A DNA stretch of 64,000 bases from Candidatus Obscuribacterales bacterium (lineage in GTDB: Bacteria; Cyanobacteriota; Vampirovibrionia; Obscuribacterales; Obscuribacteraceae): assembly GCA_021732025.1 (NCBI GenBank), contig JAKFVU010000076.1:1-64000 (forward strand), written 5' to 3'. The translations under genes and the position numbers were made by a program. Of this stretch, positions 1 to 7,428 are shown in pieces (the stretch's first letter is position 1; every line of letters starts with the position of its first letter). The notes below the pieces were generated by a model. It saw only the letters and a program-made list of their open reading frames with translations. It ran no database searches and had not been told where the DNA came from.

Positions 1-1582
1 CGTCAAGCTTGCCATTCTGGCCAGGGCTACACATGATGTTAGAGGGCTTGAGATCGCGATGCACAATACCTTCACCATGCGCATGCAACAATGCGTCGCA
101 TACTTGCAGCATTACTGCTGCTGTCTCTTGTACGGTCAGACCTTTGTTCTTCTCAATCAAATCATTGAGAGAAAAACCTTTCACATATTCCATCGCCAAA
201 AATGCTTCACCACTGGCGGTGAATCCAAAATCTCTCACCGCTACAATGTTAGGATGATTGAGAGTTCCAAGCGCTTTTGCTTCTTGCTGAAAGCGCTTTA
301 CGTCATGAATATTGCTCGACACCGCAGCGTGCAAAACCTTTACGGCTAGCTCTTGTTGCAGATACAAATGCTTTGCCAAATAAACGCTTGCCATGCCACC
401 ATCGCCAAGCTCCCACATCACTTCGTACTTATCAGCAAAGATTTGGCCAACTAGCGACTTATTGATCAAGCGAGTCAGTACAGAATCGCAATAAGGGCAG
501 ACTTCCTCTTCTTGGGCAATTTCCTCTTCGCAGGCAAGGCAAACTTTTCTCACACTGCTAGGCGCACGTTCTATGCGATCTTGAATAATGCCCGAACCGA
601 GATTGATAGAAAACTCTGGATTGGCAGCAAATGAGCCCGTTTGAGTAAAGAGAGCTGATGGAGTCACACCCGCGGCCGTCGCGATCAATTGCTCAGCCGA
701 TTTCACTCCGCTAACCACCAAGGCTACCGTTAACGCCACAGCACCAAGAGCAAAGATAGCCCATCCTAAAGCGTTGTCTACAATCTTATAGTGCACTAAC
801 GCGAAACGCGCAGCAAACAGTACCGGCAAGAATACAACCAACAGTGTAGCTCGCCTTGCCACCAGTGCAGAAGCGGTATTCGAACATAAGAATCCCGCGA
901 GGCCCTGATCGCATTTTAGTAAAAAACAAGCGCTACTCATCACTATAAATAGAAACGATATTCCCTCTGACATACGCAAACAGCCGAAGAAAGTACAAAG
1001 CGACTCGGCACCACTGACGGCGCCAATTAGAGGCAGCGAAGTTATCATCAAGGCGGCGACGCAGAGCCATTGTGCTAGCTCAGTGCGTTTTTTCGAAAAC
1101 CAAGTTTGAATTGCCACGGCCGAGGTTAGAGCCATGAATGCAAACGACACATCTGGCGTCATCGGGCCCGGAAACGACAAGCCGGATGAATCTTCATTGG
1201 CGCGATACAGAATGTGGTTCAGACTCAAATCTAAGCCACCAAGAGTTTCAATGGAAGTGGCTAGACCTGCTAAAAACACAATCAAACAAAGAACACTAGC
1301 AAAAATCTGCATAGCAAAGCTAATTGGTTTTGAAATTGATGGCTCTTGAGCTACCAACAAAACACATATGGCTATACCGAGAAAGACTGTGTTGAGACCA
1401 ACGCTTGACCAAACAACTGGTCCATTTAAAAACATGTGCTTGCATGCGCTAACATCAGCGACCCAACCGTAGGTAACTGTTGCACCAAGAACAAGACTGG
1501 CAACGGCTAGAAACAGTGCCGCAATGGTGGCATAACCAACTAGGCGCTCGTTGAGGTAGTCATTGGGCAGAACAATTGACAT
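1..1582 (-). CDS. Membrane-anchored Ser/Thr protein kinase, C-terminus cut by window edge
   Basis: Partial gene; 527 residues are visible and the frame is open to the left edge. The N-terminal 280 residues hold about eight hydrophobic helices (roughly 15-37, 50-75, 85-108, 132-155, 160-182, 190-212, 228-252, 256-280). A CxxC-x10-CxxC zinc ribbon (VCLAC...CPYC) follows near residue 340. A Hanks-type kinase domain starts near residue 368 with a glycine loop (LGDGGMASVYLA), a Lys in LAVKVL, and the catalytic loop HRDLKPSN near residue 507. The order, membrane block then zinc ribbon then kinase, puts the sensor at the N-terminus, opposite to PknB-type kinases. ATG at 1582 directly abuts the TAA of the upstream thioredoxin-like gene (0 bp gap), so the two are likely co-transcribed and translationally coupled. 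The ligand and substrates cannot be told. Confidence 0.9.
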   Translation of the reverse strand, partial: MSIVLPNDYLNERLVGYATIAALFLAVASLVLGATVTYGWVADVSACKHMFLNGPVVWSSVGLNTVFLGIAICVLLVAQEPSISKPISFAMQIFASVLCLIVFLAGLATSIETLGGLDLSLNHILYRANEDSSGLSFPGPMTPDVSFAFMALTSAVAIQTWFSKKRTELAQWLCVAALMITSLPLIGAVSGAESLCTFFGCLRMSEGISFLFIVMSSACFLLKCDQGLAGFLCSNTASALVARRATLLVVFLPVLFAARFALVHYKIVDNALGWAIFALGAVALTVALVVSGVKSAEQLIATAAGVTPSALFTQTGSFAANPEFSINLGSGIIQDRIERAPSSVRKVCLACEEEIAQEEEVCPYCDSVLTRLINKSLVGQIFADKYEVMWELGDGGMASVYLAKHLYLQQELAVKVLHAAVSSNIHDVKRFQQEAKALGTLNHPNIVAVRDFGFTASGEAFLAMEYVKGFSLNDLIEKNKGLTVQETAAVMLQVCDALLHAHGEGIVHRDLKPSNIMCSPGQNGKLD

Positions 1583-2116
1583 TTATTGAGGTGCAAGAGC
1601 CTTGCTGATAGCGTCTGTATAGATCTCTTTCTTCTTTGGCCCAACTAGCTCTTTGAGTAATTTACCCTTGGCAGAAAAGACACCAATGACTGGTGCATAA
1701 TCGGCATTCTCATTGAGAAACTTAGATACACCAATAGTTTTAGCGGTAGTCTTACTGCTGGCCATTTGGTCATTAGAGGTATCAAGTTCAACGAACTGCA
1801 CACGCGACTTATATTCGTTTTGTAGCTCAGAAAGAATCGGTTTAACTTGGCCGCACCAAACTGCGCATTCATGGTCGTATATCATCACGACACGGGCATC
1901 ATACTTTCCAGTAACCGCCTTTGTCAGCCCAGCAGGATTCTCAGCTGAGGCCAAATTCGCCCCGAGAAACAAATCGGTTGCTGCGATAGTCAAAAGCGCT
2001 AGAGTCAATTTTGGCAGTGCTATACCCACCCGTCTCACCACCTGAGCAAAGCTGACGTTGAAAGAATCTGAAGTTGCCATCGAATGCCCCTTGATTGCGC
2101 CAAGTGATTGAACCAT
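1583..2116 (-). CDS. Thioredoxin-fold membrane-tethered protein with a non-standard active site
   Basis: 177 residues. A hydrophobic stretch near residues 27-57 is a signal anchor or signal peptide, followed by a thioredoxin-like domain (beta strand VVMIYDHEC, then a helix, then VQFVELDTSND). The active site reads CAVWCGQVKP: the first Cys of WCxxC is kept, but the resolving Cys is Val, and an extra Cys lies four residues upstream. It therefore cannot be a normal CxxC dithiol oxidoreductase; a CxxxC pair is possible. An alternative start is Met13. It is immediately upstream of the membrane kinase, which suggests an extracytoplasmic redox or binding partner (inference). Confidence 0.75.
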   Translation of the reverse strand: MVQSLGAIKGHSMATSDSFNVSFAQVVRRVGIALPKLTLALLTIAATDLFLGANLASAENPAGLTKAVTGKYDARVVMIYDHECAVWCGQVKPILSELQNEYKSRVQFVELDTSNDQMASSKTTAKTIGVSKFLNENADYAPVIGVFSAKGKLLKELVGPKKKEIYTDAISKALAPQ

Positions 2117-2233
2117 GCCACATTGTACCTACAAGGATTGGCTGAGATCATTACTCGTACTGAAACAGATTTATTCCCTAGTCAACTATAAAACACACCT
2201 ATTTAGTCACCTCTGACCGATAAGCAATGGCCG

Positions 2234-2938
2234 CTACTCAATGCCGCCAACGGCCTGTGGAACTTGCTCATCCGACATTAGCATGTAGCCTCTATTGCGC
2301 ACGGTTTTGATCAAGGTGCCTTCGGCGATGCCCAGACTGCGGCGCAAAAGTTTAAAGTGGGCCCGCACTGTATCGGTAGAAACCATGGCGTCATCGAGCC
2401 AGACTCTCTCTAGTATGGCTTCGGCCGAAAATACCTGATTTTGATGACGCATCAAGAATTCCAGCAAGCTGTATACCTTTGGCCGCAGCTTCAGTTCTTT
2501 GCCGTCACGAGTGACTATGCATGTGGCAGGGTCTAGGGTAATGTCGCTGACGGTCAGGATAGTGCTGGCAAGAGAGCTGGGGCGACGCAGAAGTGCTCTC
2601 ACTCTAGCTTGCAGTTCACGATGTTCAAAGGGTTTGGTAAGGTAATCGTCAGCACCGGCGTCTAGGCCTTGCTCTTTGTCTTCTAGGCGAGTTTTGGCCG
2701 TCAACATTAAAACTGGTATCTTGCCCCCAGCCTTACGATAAGCCAGAAGTACATCGATTCCAGTCAAATCTGGCATCATCCAGTCAAGTATGACTAAGTC
2801 GTACTTATTGACCCGCAGATTCAACAGAGCATCATCACCGTTCGAGGCGATCTGAACCATGTGCCCTTGGCTCTCAAGGCCAAATTTGGTCACTTCAGCT
2901 AGTGTCGAATCATCTTCTACTAATAAGATTTTGGCCAT
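2234..2938 (-). CDS. OmpR/PhoB-family response regulator
   Basis: 234 residues. The receiver domain (1-120) has the acidic pair D9/D10, phosphoacceptor D52 in LVILDWMMPD, T80 in VLMLTA and K102 in YLTKPFEH, so it should be phosphorylatable. A winged-helix DNA-binding domain (about 125-225) includes LRPKVYSLLEFL and TVRAHFKLLRRSLG. Closest in type to PhoB/RpaA/RpaB. No histidine kinase is in the same operon; the nearest is the LOV kinase on the other side of the divergent epimerase. The upstream divergent region holds a 7-4-7 direct repeat of the kind bound by this family, which would fit autoregulation (inference). Confidence 0.93.
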   Translation of the reverse strand: MAKILLVEDDSTLAEVTKFGLESQGHMVQIASNGDDALLNLRVNKYDLVILDWMMPDLTGIDVLLAYRKAGGKIPVLMLTAKTRLEDKEQGLDAGADDYLTKPFEHRELQARVRALLRRPSSLASTILTVSDITLDPATCIVTRDGKELKLRPKVYSLLEFLMRHQNQVFSAEAILERVWLDDAMVSTDTVRAHFKLLRRSLGIAEGTLIKTVRNRGYMLMSDEQVPQAVGGIE

Positions 2939-2973
2939 ATTGGTTCAGATAATAGCAGTAAACTACCAGTGGT

Positions 2974-2991
2974 CGTTCACTACATATTCAC
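2974..2991 (+). promoter_or_regulatory. 7-4-7 direct repeat, candidate response-regulator operator (site 1)
   Basis: CGTTCAC-TACA-TATTCAC: two heptamers ending TTCAC, 11 bp apart, in the divergent region between the response regulator and the epimerase. TAGTTT at 3002-3007, ten bases further on, is a possible -10. The geometry matches sites used by the PhoB/OmpR family. Similar repeats occur at 6198, 8776 and 10786. Confidence 0.5.
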
Positions 2992-3041
2992 AGGCCAAGC
3001 GTAGTTTAAAGATGTGAGTGTGCCTTCAAGCGAGAGATATC

Positions 3042-3929
3042 ATGAAAATTGCGATAGCTGGTGCCAGCGGAATGGTAGGCAAAGCCCTAACCAGAAGTTT
3101 AACAGCGAAGGGCCATTCGGTCACAGCCTTGAAGCGAGGCAATGGAGCCGGGCAGATTTTCGTAGACGTCACCCCAGAGTCACTGCAAAATTATGACGCA
3201 GTTATCAATTTAGCTGGTGAGAATATCGCTGGCAAACGTTGGACAGACGAGCAAAAGAAGTTAATTGTCGATAGCCGCGTCTCGACCACATCATTTTTAG
3301 CCAATGCACTCGCCAAAACTAGCGGGAGCCCTAAGGTGTTCATCAATGCTTCGGCTATCGGAATTTACGGCAACCGCGGCAGCGAAAAAATTACAGAAGA
3401 AAGTTCACCCGGAACTGGATTTCTTGCCAGCACATGCAAGCAATGGGAAGAGGCCGCAAAGCCCGCCAAAAGGGACGGCCTGCGAGTTGTCATCGCCCGG
3501 CTTGGTGTCGTTCTCAGCAAAGAAGGCGGAGCACTTAACAAGATGCTGCTGCCTTTCCAACTTGGAGCAGGTGGAATTCTTGGGAGTGGTCGTCAATACA
3601 TGAGTTGGATTGATATGGACGACCTGGTCAAGGCCTTCGAGTTTCTTCTGGAGAACAATGTTGAAGGTGAAGTCAATATGACATCGCCAAATCCGGCCAC
3701 AAATGCAGAATTCACCAACACCATGGGCAAAGTGCTGAGCCGTCCTGCCATTCTTCCAGCACCAGCCTTTGCCTTAAATTTGATTTTGGGAGAAATGGCC
3801 CAAGAAATGCTGCTCGAAGGCAGTTTGGTCTTACCGACAAAGCTTGAAAAGGCAGGGTTCAAGTTCGATTATGCCAATCTTGAACAGGCTCTCAATCATG
3901 AAATCAAGTCGCCAGCTGGCGTCGCTTAA
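3042..3929 (+). CDS. TIGR01777-family NAD(P)-dependent epimerase-like protein
   Basis: 295 residues of the extended SDR superfamily (YfcH/SulA type). The N-terminus KIAIAGASGMVGKAL is the Rossmann dinucleotide motif. Family features include the NLAGENIAGKRWT segment near residue 60 and a C-terminal DUF1731-like part (residues about 240-290). The start is ATG at 3042, because the protein begins directly with the Rossmann strand; an earlier in-frame ATG at 3018 would add eight unlikely residues. The substrate is not known for the family. The LOV histidine kinase follows after 18 bp, so the two form an operon. Confidence 0.88.
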   Translation: MKIAIAGASGMVGKALTRSLTAKGHSVTALKRGNGAGQIFVDVTPESLQNYDAVINLAGENIAGKRWTDEQKKLIVDSRVSTTSFLANALAKTSGSPKVFINASAIGIYGNRGSEKITEESSPGTGFLASTCKQWEEAAKPAKRDGLRVVIARLGVVLSKEGGALNKMLLPFQLGAGGILGSGRQYMSWIDMDDLVKAFEFLLENNVEGEVNMTSPNPATNAEFTNTMGKVLSRPAILPAPAFALNLILGEMAQEMLLEGSLVLPTKLEKAGFKFDYANLEQALNHEIKSPAGVA

Positions 3930-3947
3930 AAAGAAGAAGGAATCAAC

Positions 3948-5057
3948 TTGGACAGCAATTGCGCAGGCAAGAACGAGCAACTATTACTTTTCAAACGTGC
4001 TGTCGAATCTGTCCGCAACGGGATCTGCATTACCAATCCTCGCTTGCCAGACAACCCAATAGTCTATGTTAATGACGCCTTTTTAGAGATGACCACTTAT
4101 CAGCGGCATCAGGTGGTCGGTCGCAATTGTCGTTTTCTTCAACGCGACGATCGTGACCAAGCTTCTATCGAAAAGATTAGAGAAGCGATTCGCGCAGAGC
4201 AACCAATCACAACGATATTGCGCAATTACCGCCGCGACGGTTCGATATTTTGGAATGAGTTGACCGTGTCGCCGGTGCATGACGAATCTGGCACTCTTAT
4301 CAATTTTGTGGGAATTCAAAATGATATTTCTGCCCGCAAAGAAGCAGAGAAAAGAGTGTCTGAATTTTACTCAGTTATTTCTCATGAACTACGCACTCCT
4401 CTGACCTCTATCAACGGTGCTCTTAGCGTTATTGCTGATGGCTCAGCCGGCAAAGTAAACCCTCAAGTGATGCGGATGGTGAGCATTGCTCTCGAGAATT
4501 CTGAGCGTTTAATTCGATTGATTTCAGACATTCTCGATTGGAAGAAAATTGAATCAGGCAAATTCCGATTGAATACTACTAGCATCAGCCCTGAGCATTT
4601 AATCGATAGTGTGGTTGAAGCAGTCAAGCCACTTTCGCTCTCTGCCAAAGTAAAACTAAAAAAGGAAGTTTCTACCGCTGCTGAACTTTCTGTCGATGTC
4701 GACAGAACACTACAAGTGCTCACCAATCTGGTTGATAACGCTATCAAATTCTCGCCAGCTGAGAGCACCGTTACTCTTAGAGCAGAGCTTAGAGGCCATG
4801 ACACTGTGCGCTTTTCGGTGACAGATCAAGGTGCGGGTATTGCCCCTGATCAGCTGGATAAACTGTTCAAAGTTTTTCAGCAGTTAGACTCATCTGACAA
4901 GAGAAGGGCAGGAGGAACCGGACTCGGTCTATCCATCAGCCGCTCGCTGGTAGAGCTTCATGGCGGTCAGATTGGAGTGGATAGCGTGCTCGGGGAGGGC
5001 AGTACATTCTGGTTCGAGTTTTATACAGCAAATTCCAAATTACCAAGTAGACCATAG
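3948..5057 (+). CDS. LOV-domain sensor histidine kinase (blue-light receptor type)
   Basis: 369 residues, soluble. Residues 17-125 form a PAS domain with the LOV signature GRNCRFLQ, including the flavin-adduct Cys61, followed by the LOV-type NYRRDGSIFWNEL and the strand FVGIQNDI. The HisKA domain has ISHELRTPL with His146. The HATPase_c domain has N-box LVDNAIKFSP, D293-containing DQGAGI and GGTGLGL at 322-328. All kinase motifs are intact. TTG start with AAGAAGG seven bases upstream. LOV domains with this Cys bind FMN and form a light-driven adduct, so blue-light sensing is a strong prediction. A sigma factor gene follows and an OmpR-type regulator lies divergently nearby; either could be the output. 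Confidence 0.93.
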   Translation: MDSNCAGKNEQLLLFKRAVESVRNGICITNPRLPDNPIVYVNDAFLEMTTYQRHQVVGRNCRFLQRDDRDQASIEKIREAIRAEQPITTILRNYRRDGSIFWNELTVSPVHDESGTLINFVGIQNDISARKEAEKRVSEFYSVISHELRTPLTSINGALSVIADGSAGKVNPQVMRMVSIALENSERLIRLISDILDWKKIESGKFRLNTTSISPEHLIDSVVEAVKPLSLSAKVKLKKEVSTAAELSVDVDRTLQVLTNLVDNAIKFSPAESTVTLRAELRGHDTVRFSVTDQGAGIAPDQLDKLFKVFQQLDSSDKRRAGGTGLGLSISRSLVELHGGQIGVDSVLGEGSTFWFEFYTANSKLPSRP

Positions 5058-5144
5058 GTGGCAGTGCTAAAAAGAATGCAATTGAAAAAGTAATCCGTAT
5101 CGCTCCCTCAAATCTCTAGATGTTGGCACATTCGAGAACTTCAA

Positions 5145-6167
5145 ATGGTGAGCAAGATGAACGAATTAGAGAAATACATAGTTGATTTTCCACCGAGTTT
5201 ATTTGACGGCGGCAGTTTAGATTTGCTCGACAAAACAATGTCGCCGCTCAATGATGACTCGATTGAACAAATTTACGAAATCGGAGAGGTTGAAGAGGAC
5301 AAAGAATCGAAATCAACCGACAAAGAAACCCAATCTGCCAGTGGTGAAGCTGCTCTCTACGCCTATTTGCATAATATAGGAAAGACTAGCTTGATCAAAG
5401 CAAATGAAGAAATAGAACTGGGTCGAGCTATTGCGGCCGGCGACGACGCCGCCTTATCTAAGCTTGTTGTGAGTAACCTTAGGCTAGTTGTTAGCATAGC
5501 AAAACGCTTTCGCAATCAGGGTTTAGATATGGAAGACATGATTCAAGAGGGCAACCTAGGCTTGATTCATGCTGCTAAAAAATTCGACCCAACAATGGGC
5601 AATAGATTCTCAACCTATGCCACCTGGTGGATTCGCCAATCGGTGATGCGAGCAATCGCAAATAAAGGTAGAAGCATCAGAATTCCGGTACACGTAAGAA
5701 GCCAGATATCGCGCATCAAGCGCTACGCCAAAGAATTTCGCCAAGGTCATGGCCGCTTTCCAACAGAAGCTGAGCTGGCTGTAGCTTTAGAGTTGCCGCC
5801 AGAAGAGATAACGAGGTTAGTGGCCAGCTCTGGCAGCATCGCCTCACTAGATGAAACACTGCCTGGTTCAGAGAAAGATACGATAGGAAGTTTTATAGAA
5901 GACCAGTTTTCGGCATTACCTGAGCGTATGGCTGAACAGACCATGCTCCGGCGGGGCATTGACCGACTCACCCGCTATCTAAGCCCTCTTGAGAAAACGG
6001 CAATTAGCTTTCTCTATGGCCTAGAGGGTGACGGCCTGTATGACTCCAAAATGGTCGCAGCCAAGCTCAATATCGATGTCGCAGAGCTACGCCGCATACA
6101 AAAGCGGTCGCTGAAGAAGCTTCGTCGTCACTTGCACAATAAATCGCTTAGCGACTTCATTTCATAG
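5145..6167 (+). CDS. RNA polymerase sigma-70 family factor, group 2 type
   Basis: 340 residues. After an acidic N-terminus (1-60) come region 1.2 (LYAYLHNIGKTSLI), region 2 (LVVSNLRLVVSIAKRF, DMIQEGNLGLIHAAKKFD, FSTYATWWIRQSVMRAI), region 3 (IPVHVRSQISRIKRYAKEF, FPTEAELA) and region 4 (LSPLEKTAISFLYGL to KLRRHL). Lacking the long region 1.1 of a primary sigma factor, it resembles cyanobacterial group 2 factors. Region 4.1 departs from the usual LTPREREV. ATG at 5145 is the first start; ATG at 5157 is also possible. It lies 87 bp after the LOV kinase on the same strand. Confidence 0.92.
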   Translation: MVSKMNELEKYIVDFPPSLFDGGSLDLLDKTMSPLNDDSIEQIYEIGEVEEDKESKSTDKETQSASGEAALYAYLHNIGKTSLIKANEEIELGRAIAAGDDAALSKLVVSNLRLVVSIAKRFRNQGLDMEDMIQEGNLGLIHAAKKFDPTMGNRFSTYATWWIRQSVMRAIANKGRSIRIPVHVRSQISRIKRYAKEFRQGHGRFPTEAELAVALELPPEEITRLVASSGSIASLDETLPGSEKDTIGSFIEDQFSALPERMAEQTMLRRGIDRLTRYLSPLEKTAISFLYGLEGDGLYDSKMVAAKLNIDVAELRRIQKRSLKKLRRHLHNKSLSDFIS

Positions 6168-6197
6168 ATTTTATCTTCTAGATTGGGCTATAGGCCA

Positions 6198-6215
6198 CGT
6201 TCACCGGCCGTTCAC
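6198..6215 (+). promoter_or_regulatory. 7-4-7 direct repeat (site 2) upstream of small ORFs
   Basis: CGTTCAC-CGGC-CGTTCAC, a perfect repeat of the heptamer with an 11-bp period. TAAGCT at 6226-6231, ten bases on, is a possible -10, the same spacing as site 1. It follows the sigma factor stop at 6167 and would drive the small ORFs at 6269 and 6368. Confidence 0.5.
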
Positions 6216-6268
6216 TTTTGCCTATTAAGCTGTAGATGCCAATATCTAGGTCGAATTCAAGAGGAGAA

Positions 6269-6325
6269 ATGCCGATTTTCAGCTCTGTAAAGATATGTTT
6301 ACTGTATGCTCTGTATCAGCTCTAG
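6269..6325 (+). CDS. Possible 18-codon leader peptide
   Basis: ATG to TAG encoding MPIFSSVKICLLYALYQL. AGGAG lies only 2 bp upstream of the ATG (GAGG at 4 bp), a short but usable ribosome site. The end of the ORF lies inside an 8-bp hairpin, and the downstream small ORF has its own AAGGAG. This looks more like a leader than a functional protein. No homologue is recognised. Confidence 0.35.
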   Translation: MPIFSSVKICLLYALYQL

Positions 6326-6331
6326 AGCATA
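6305..6331 (+). promoter_or_regulatory. Leader hairpin with an alternative pairing
   Basis: TATGCTCT (6305-6312) pairs with AGAGCATA (6324-6331) across an 11-base loop. The sequence GCTCTAGAGC (6319-6328) is itself a palindrome and would compete for the same bases. It spans the stop codon of the 18-codon ORF and has no U-run after it, so it is not a simple terminator. Confidence 0.4.
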
Positions 6332-6367
6332 GATAATAGGCCATCCCTAAGGAGTGCTCGTTTCTAT

Positions 6368-6472
6368 ATGACTCTAGCCAGTTTGGCCATTGTAGTCCTC
6401 GGAACAATAGTTTTTACGCTTATCAACGATTATCTGCCCGTTGGCGGAGATTACATCGAAGATAACCCTTAG
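6368..6472 (+). CDS. 34-residue single-helix membrane peptide
   Basis: Hydrophobic helix at residues 2-20 (LASLAIVVLGTIVFTLI) followed by an acidic tail ending YIEDNP. AAGGAG at 6349-6354 is 13 bases before the ATG. No in-frame start lies between the ribosome site and the ATG. The topology resembles small inner-membrane regulatory peptides, but no family is recognised. Upstream are a leader hairpin and 7-4-7 repeat site 2. Confidence 0.5.
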   Translation: MTLASLAIVVLGTIVFTLINDYLPVGGDYIEDNP

Positions 6473-6548
6473 CTTCAGCTTTTTTTGACTAGCATAACAA
6501 AAAGAAGTGACACCAAATGTGATGCCACGTTGATTTGTTATTCAATTT

Positions 6549-6590
6549 GCAAATTTGCGCTTGACAGAGTGGTGCTTATAACACTATGCT
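6549..6590 (+). promoter_or_regulatory. Promoter with adjoining palindrome
   Basis: TTGACA (6561-6566), 18-bp spacer, TATGCT (6585-6590). The perfect palindrome GCAAATTTGC (6549-6558) ends two bases before the -35, a usual place for a regulator site. A hairpin, TAGAGAA-GCTAA-TTCTCTA (6601-6619), lies in the predicted 5' leader. Confidence 0.55.
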
Positions 6591-6668
6591 GTTTTTATGC
6601 TAGAGAAGCTAATTCTCTACTAGATAGAACGCTATATACAACGCGAAGTACCAGAAGAGAGGTGCCCC

Positions 6669-6848
6669 ATGGGACCATTCTATAAAACCAATACCGCCGC
6701 CAGCACTATTTGTGCGGCCCGCCGGATTGGCAATTTCGCAGGCGAGAATCTAGTGGTCGAGAAATTAGTGAATGGCAAAAGTCTCAATCTCTCGAAATCT
6801 GCAGGTATGCATCAGGGCCGAAAGCCGGATAGCACACGGAGCAACTAG
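6669..6848 (+). CDS. Small basic protein of 59 residues, unknown
   Basis: ATG preceded by AGAGAGG with a 6-base gap, behind a TTGACA/TATGCT promoter and a leader hairpin. The product is hydrophilic and basic, with two segments AARRIGNFAG and VVEKLVNGKSLNLSK and the tail RKPDSTRSN. No signal peptide or membrane helix. No homology is recognised. The strong promoter and ribosome site make it a likely real gene. Confidence 0.5.
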   Translation: MGPFYKTNTAASTICAARRIGNFAGENLVVEKLVNGKSLNLSKSAGMHQGRKPDSTRSN

Positions 6849-7126
6849 CCTTCACAAGCTAGAGAGAACAACATAAAAAGGGCTGATAAGGGTCGTTTCT
6901 GACTAGTCTGACAAGCTAGTTTAGATGCCAAAACACTCTGAAACAAACTTTTCCAATGACGCCTTGAATGGCGCAGTTTGCCGCTTGAAGCAATATTGAG
7001 CACGTCAGTGTTCAGTATGGCAAAGAGGTGCACAGAATATTTCACTTCACCGTATTTGGTGCAGATAGATTTCTGCGCCCAATAACTTCACCCCAAAAAT
7101 CTGAAACACAAAAGGAGAAATCAGTA
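6849..7126 (+). other. Intergenic region before the 92-residue ORF
   Basis: 278 bases with no convincing gene. Two open frames of about 24 codons (MPKHSETNF..., MAKRCTEYF...) lack ribosome sites. No terminator or perfect long inverted repeat is seen. Confidence 0.4.
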
Positions 7127-7405
7127 ATGAGGTTCATCATCGAAACCATAAACTCACAGCGTCACGCTAGGCGATTCATTGTCGAATATATCTTCGTCAA
7201 TGCCTACCGCCAATATGGCAATTGCCGCAGAACAGAGCGTCAGTCAAAGACCTTGCAACTTGCTGGCCATCGCCTTGGCGTACTTTCAAGTGCAAGTGCA
7301 AGTGAAATTGAAGTTGAAATTGAAGCTGCAGGTGAGATTGATGGCGCCGATGTGCAGACCTTTCAACCGAAGCAAAATCACCTTATAATCCAGATAACAA
7401 AATAA
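7127..7405 (+). CDS. Hypothetical 92-residue protein upstream of rtcB
   Basis: ATG at 7127 has AAAGGAG at 7111-7117 ten bases upstream, far better than the GTG/ATG choices further upstream in the same frame. The N-terminal half is basic (residues 1-50; RHARRF, YRQYGNCRRTERQ). The C-terminal half is acidic with an imperfect repeat (SASASEIEVEIEAAGEIDGAD), coded by a degenerate 6-base-period DNA repeat. It ends 23 bp before rtcB, so the two are probably co-transcribed. Not an archease. Function unknown. Confidence 0.6.
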   Translation: MRFIIETINSQRHARRFIVEYIFVNAYRQYGNCRRTERQSKTLQLAGHRLGVLSSASASEIEVEIEAAGEIDGADVQTFQPKQNHLIIQITK

Positions 7406-7428
7406 AAAAATACAGCAAAGAGAAGAAA

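Noticed and set aside
7028-7405. 125-residue reading of the ORF before rtcB
   Set aside because: The internal ATG at 7127 has AAAGGAG; the upstream start has no ribosome site.
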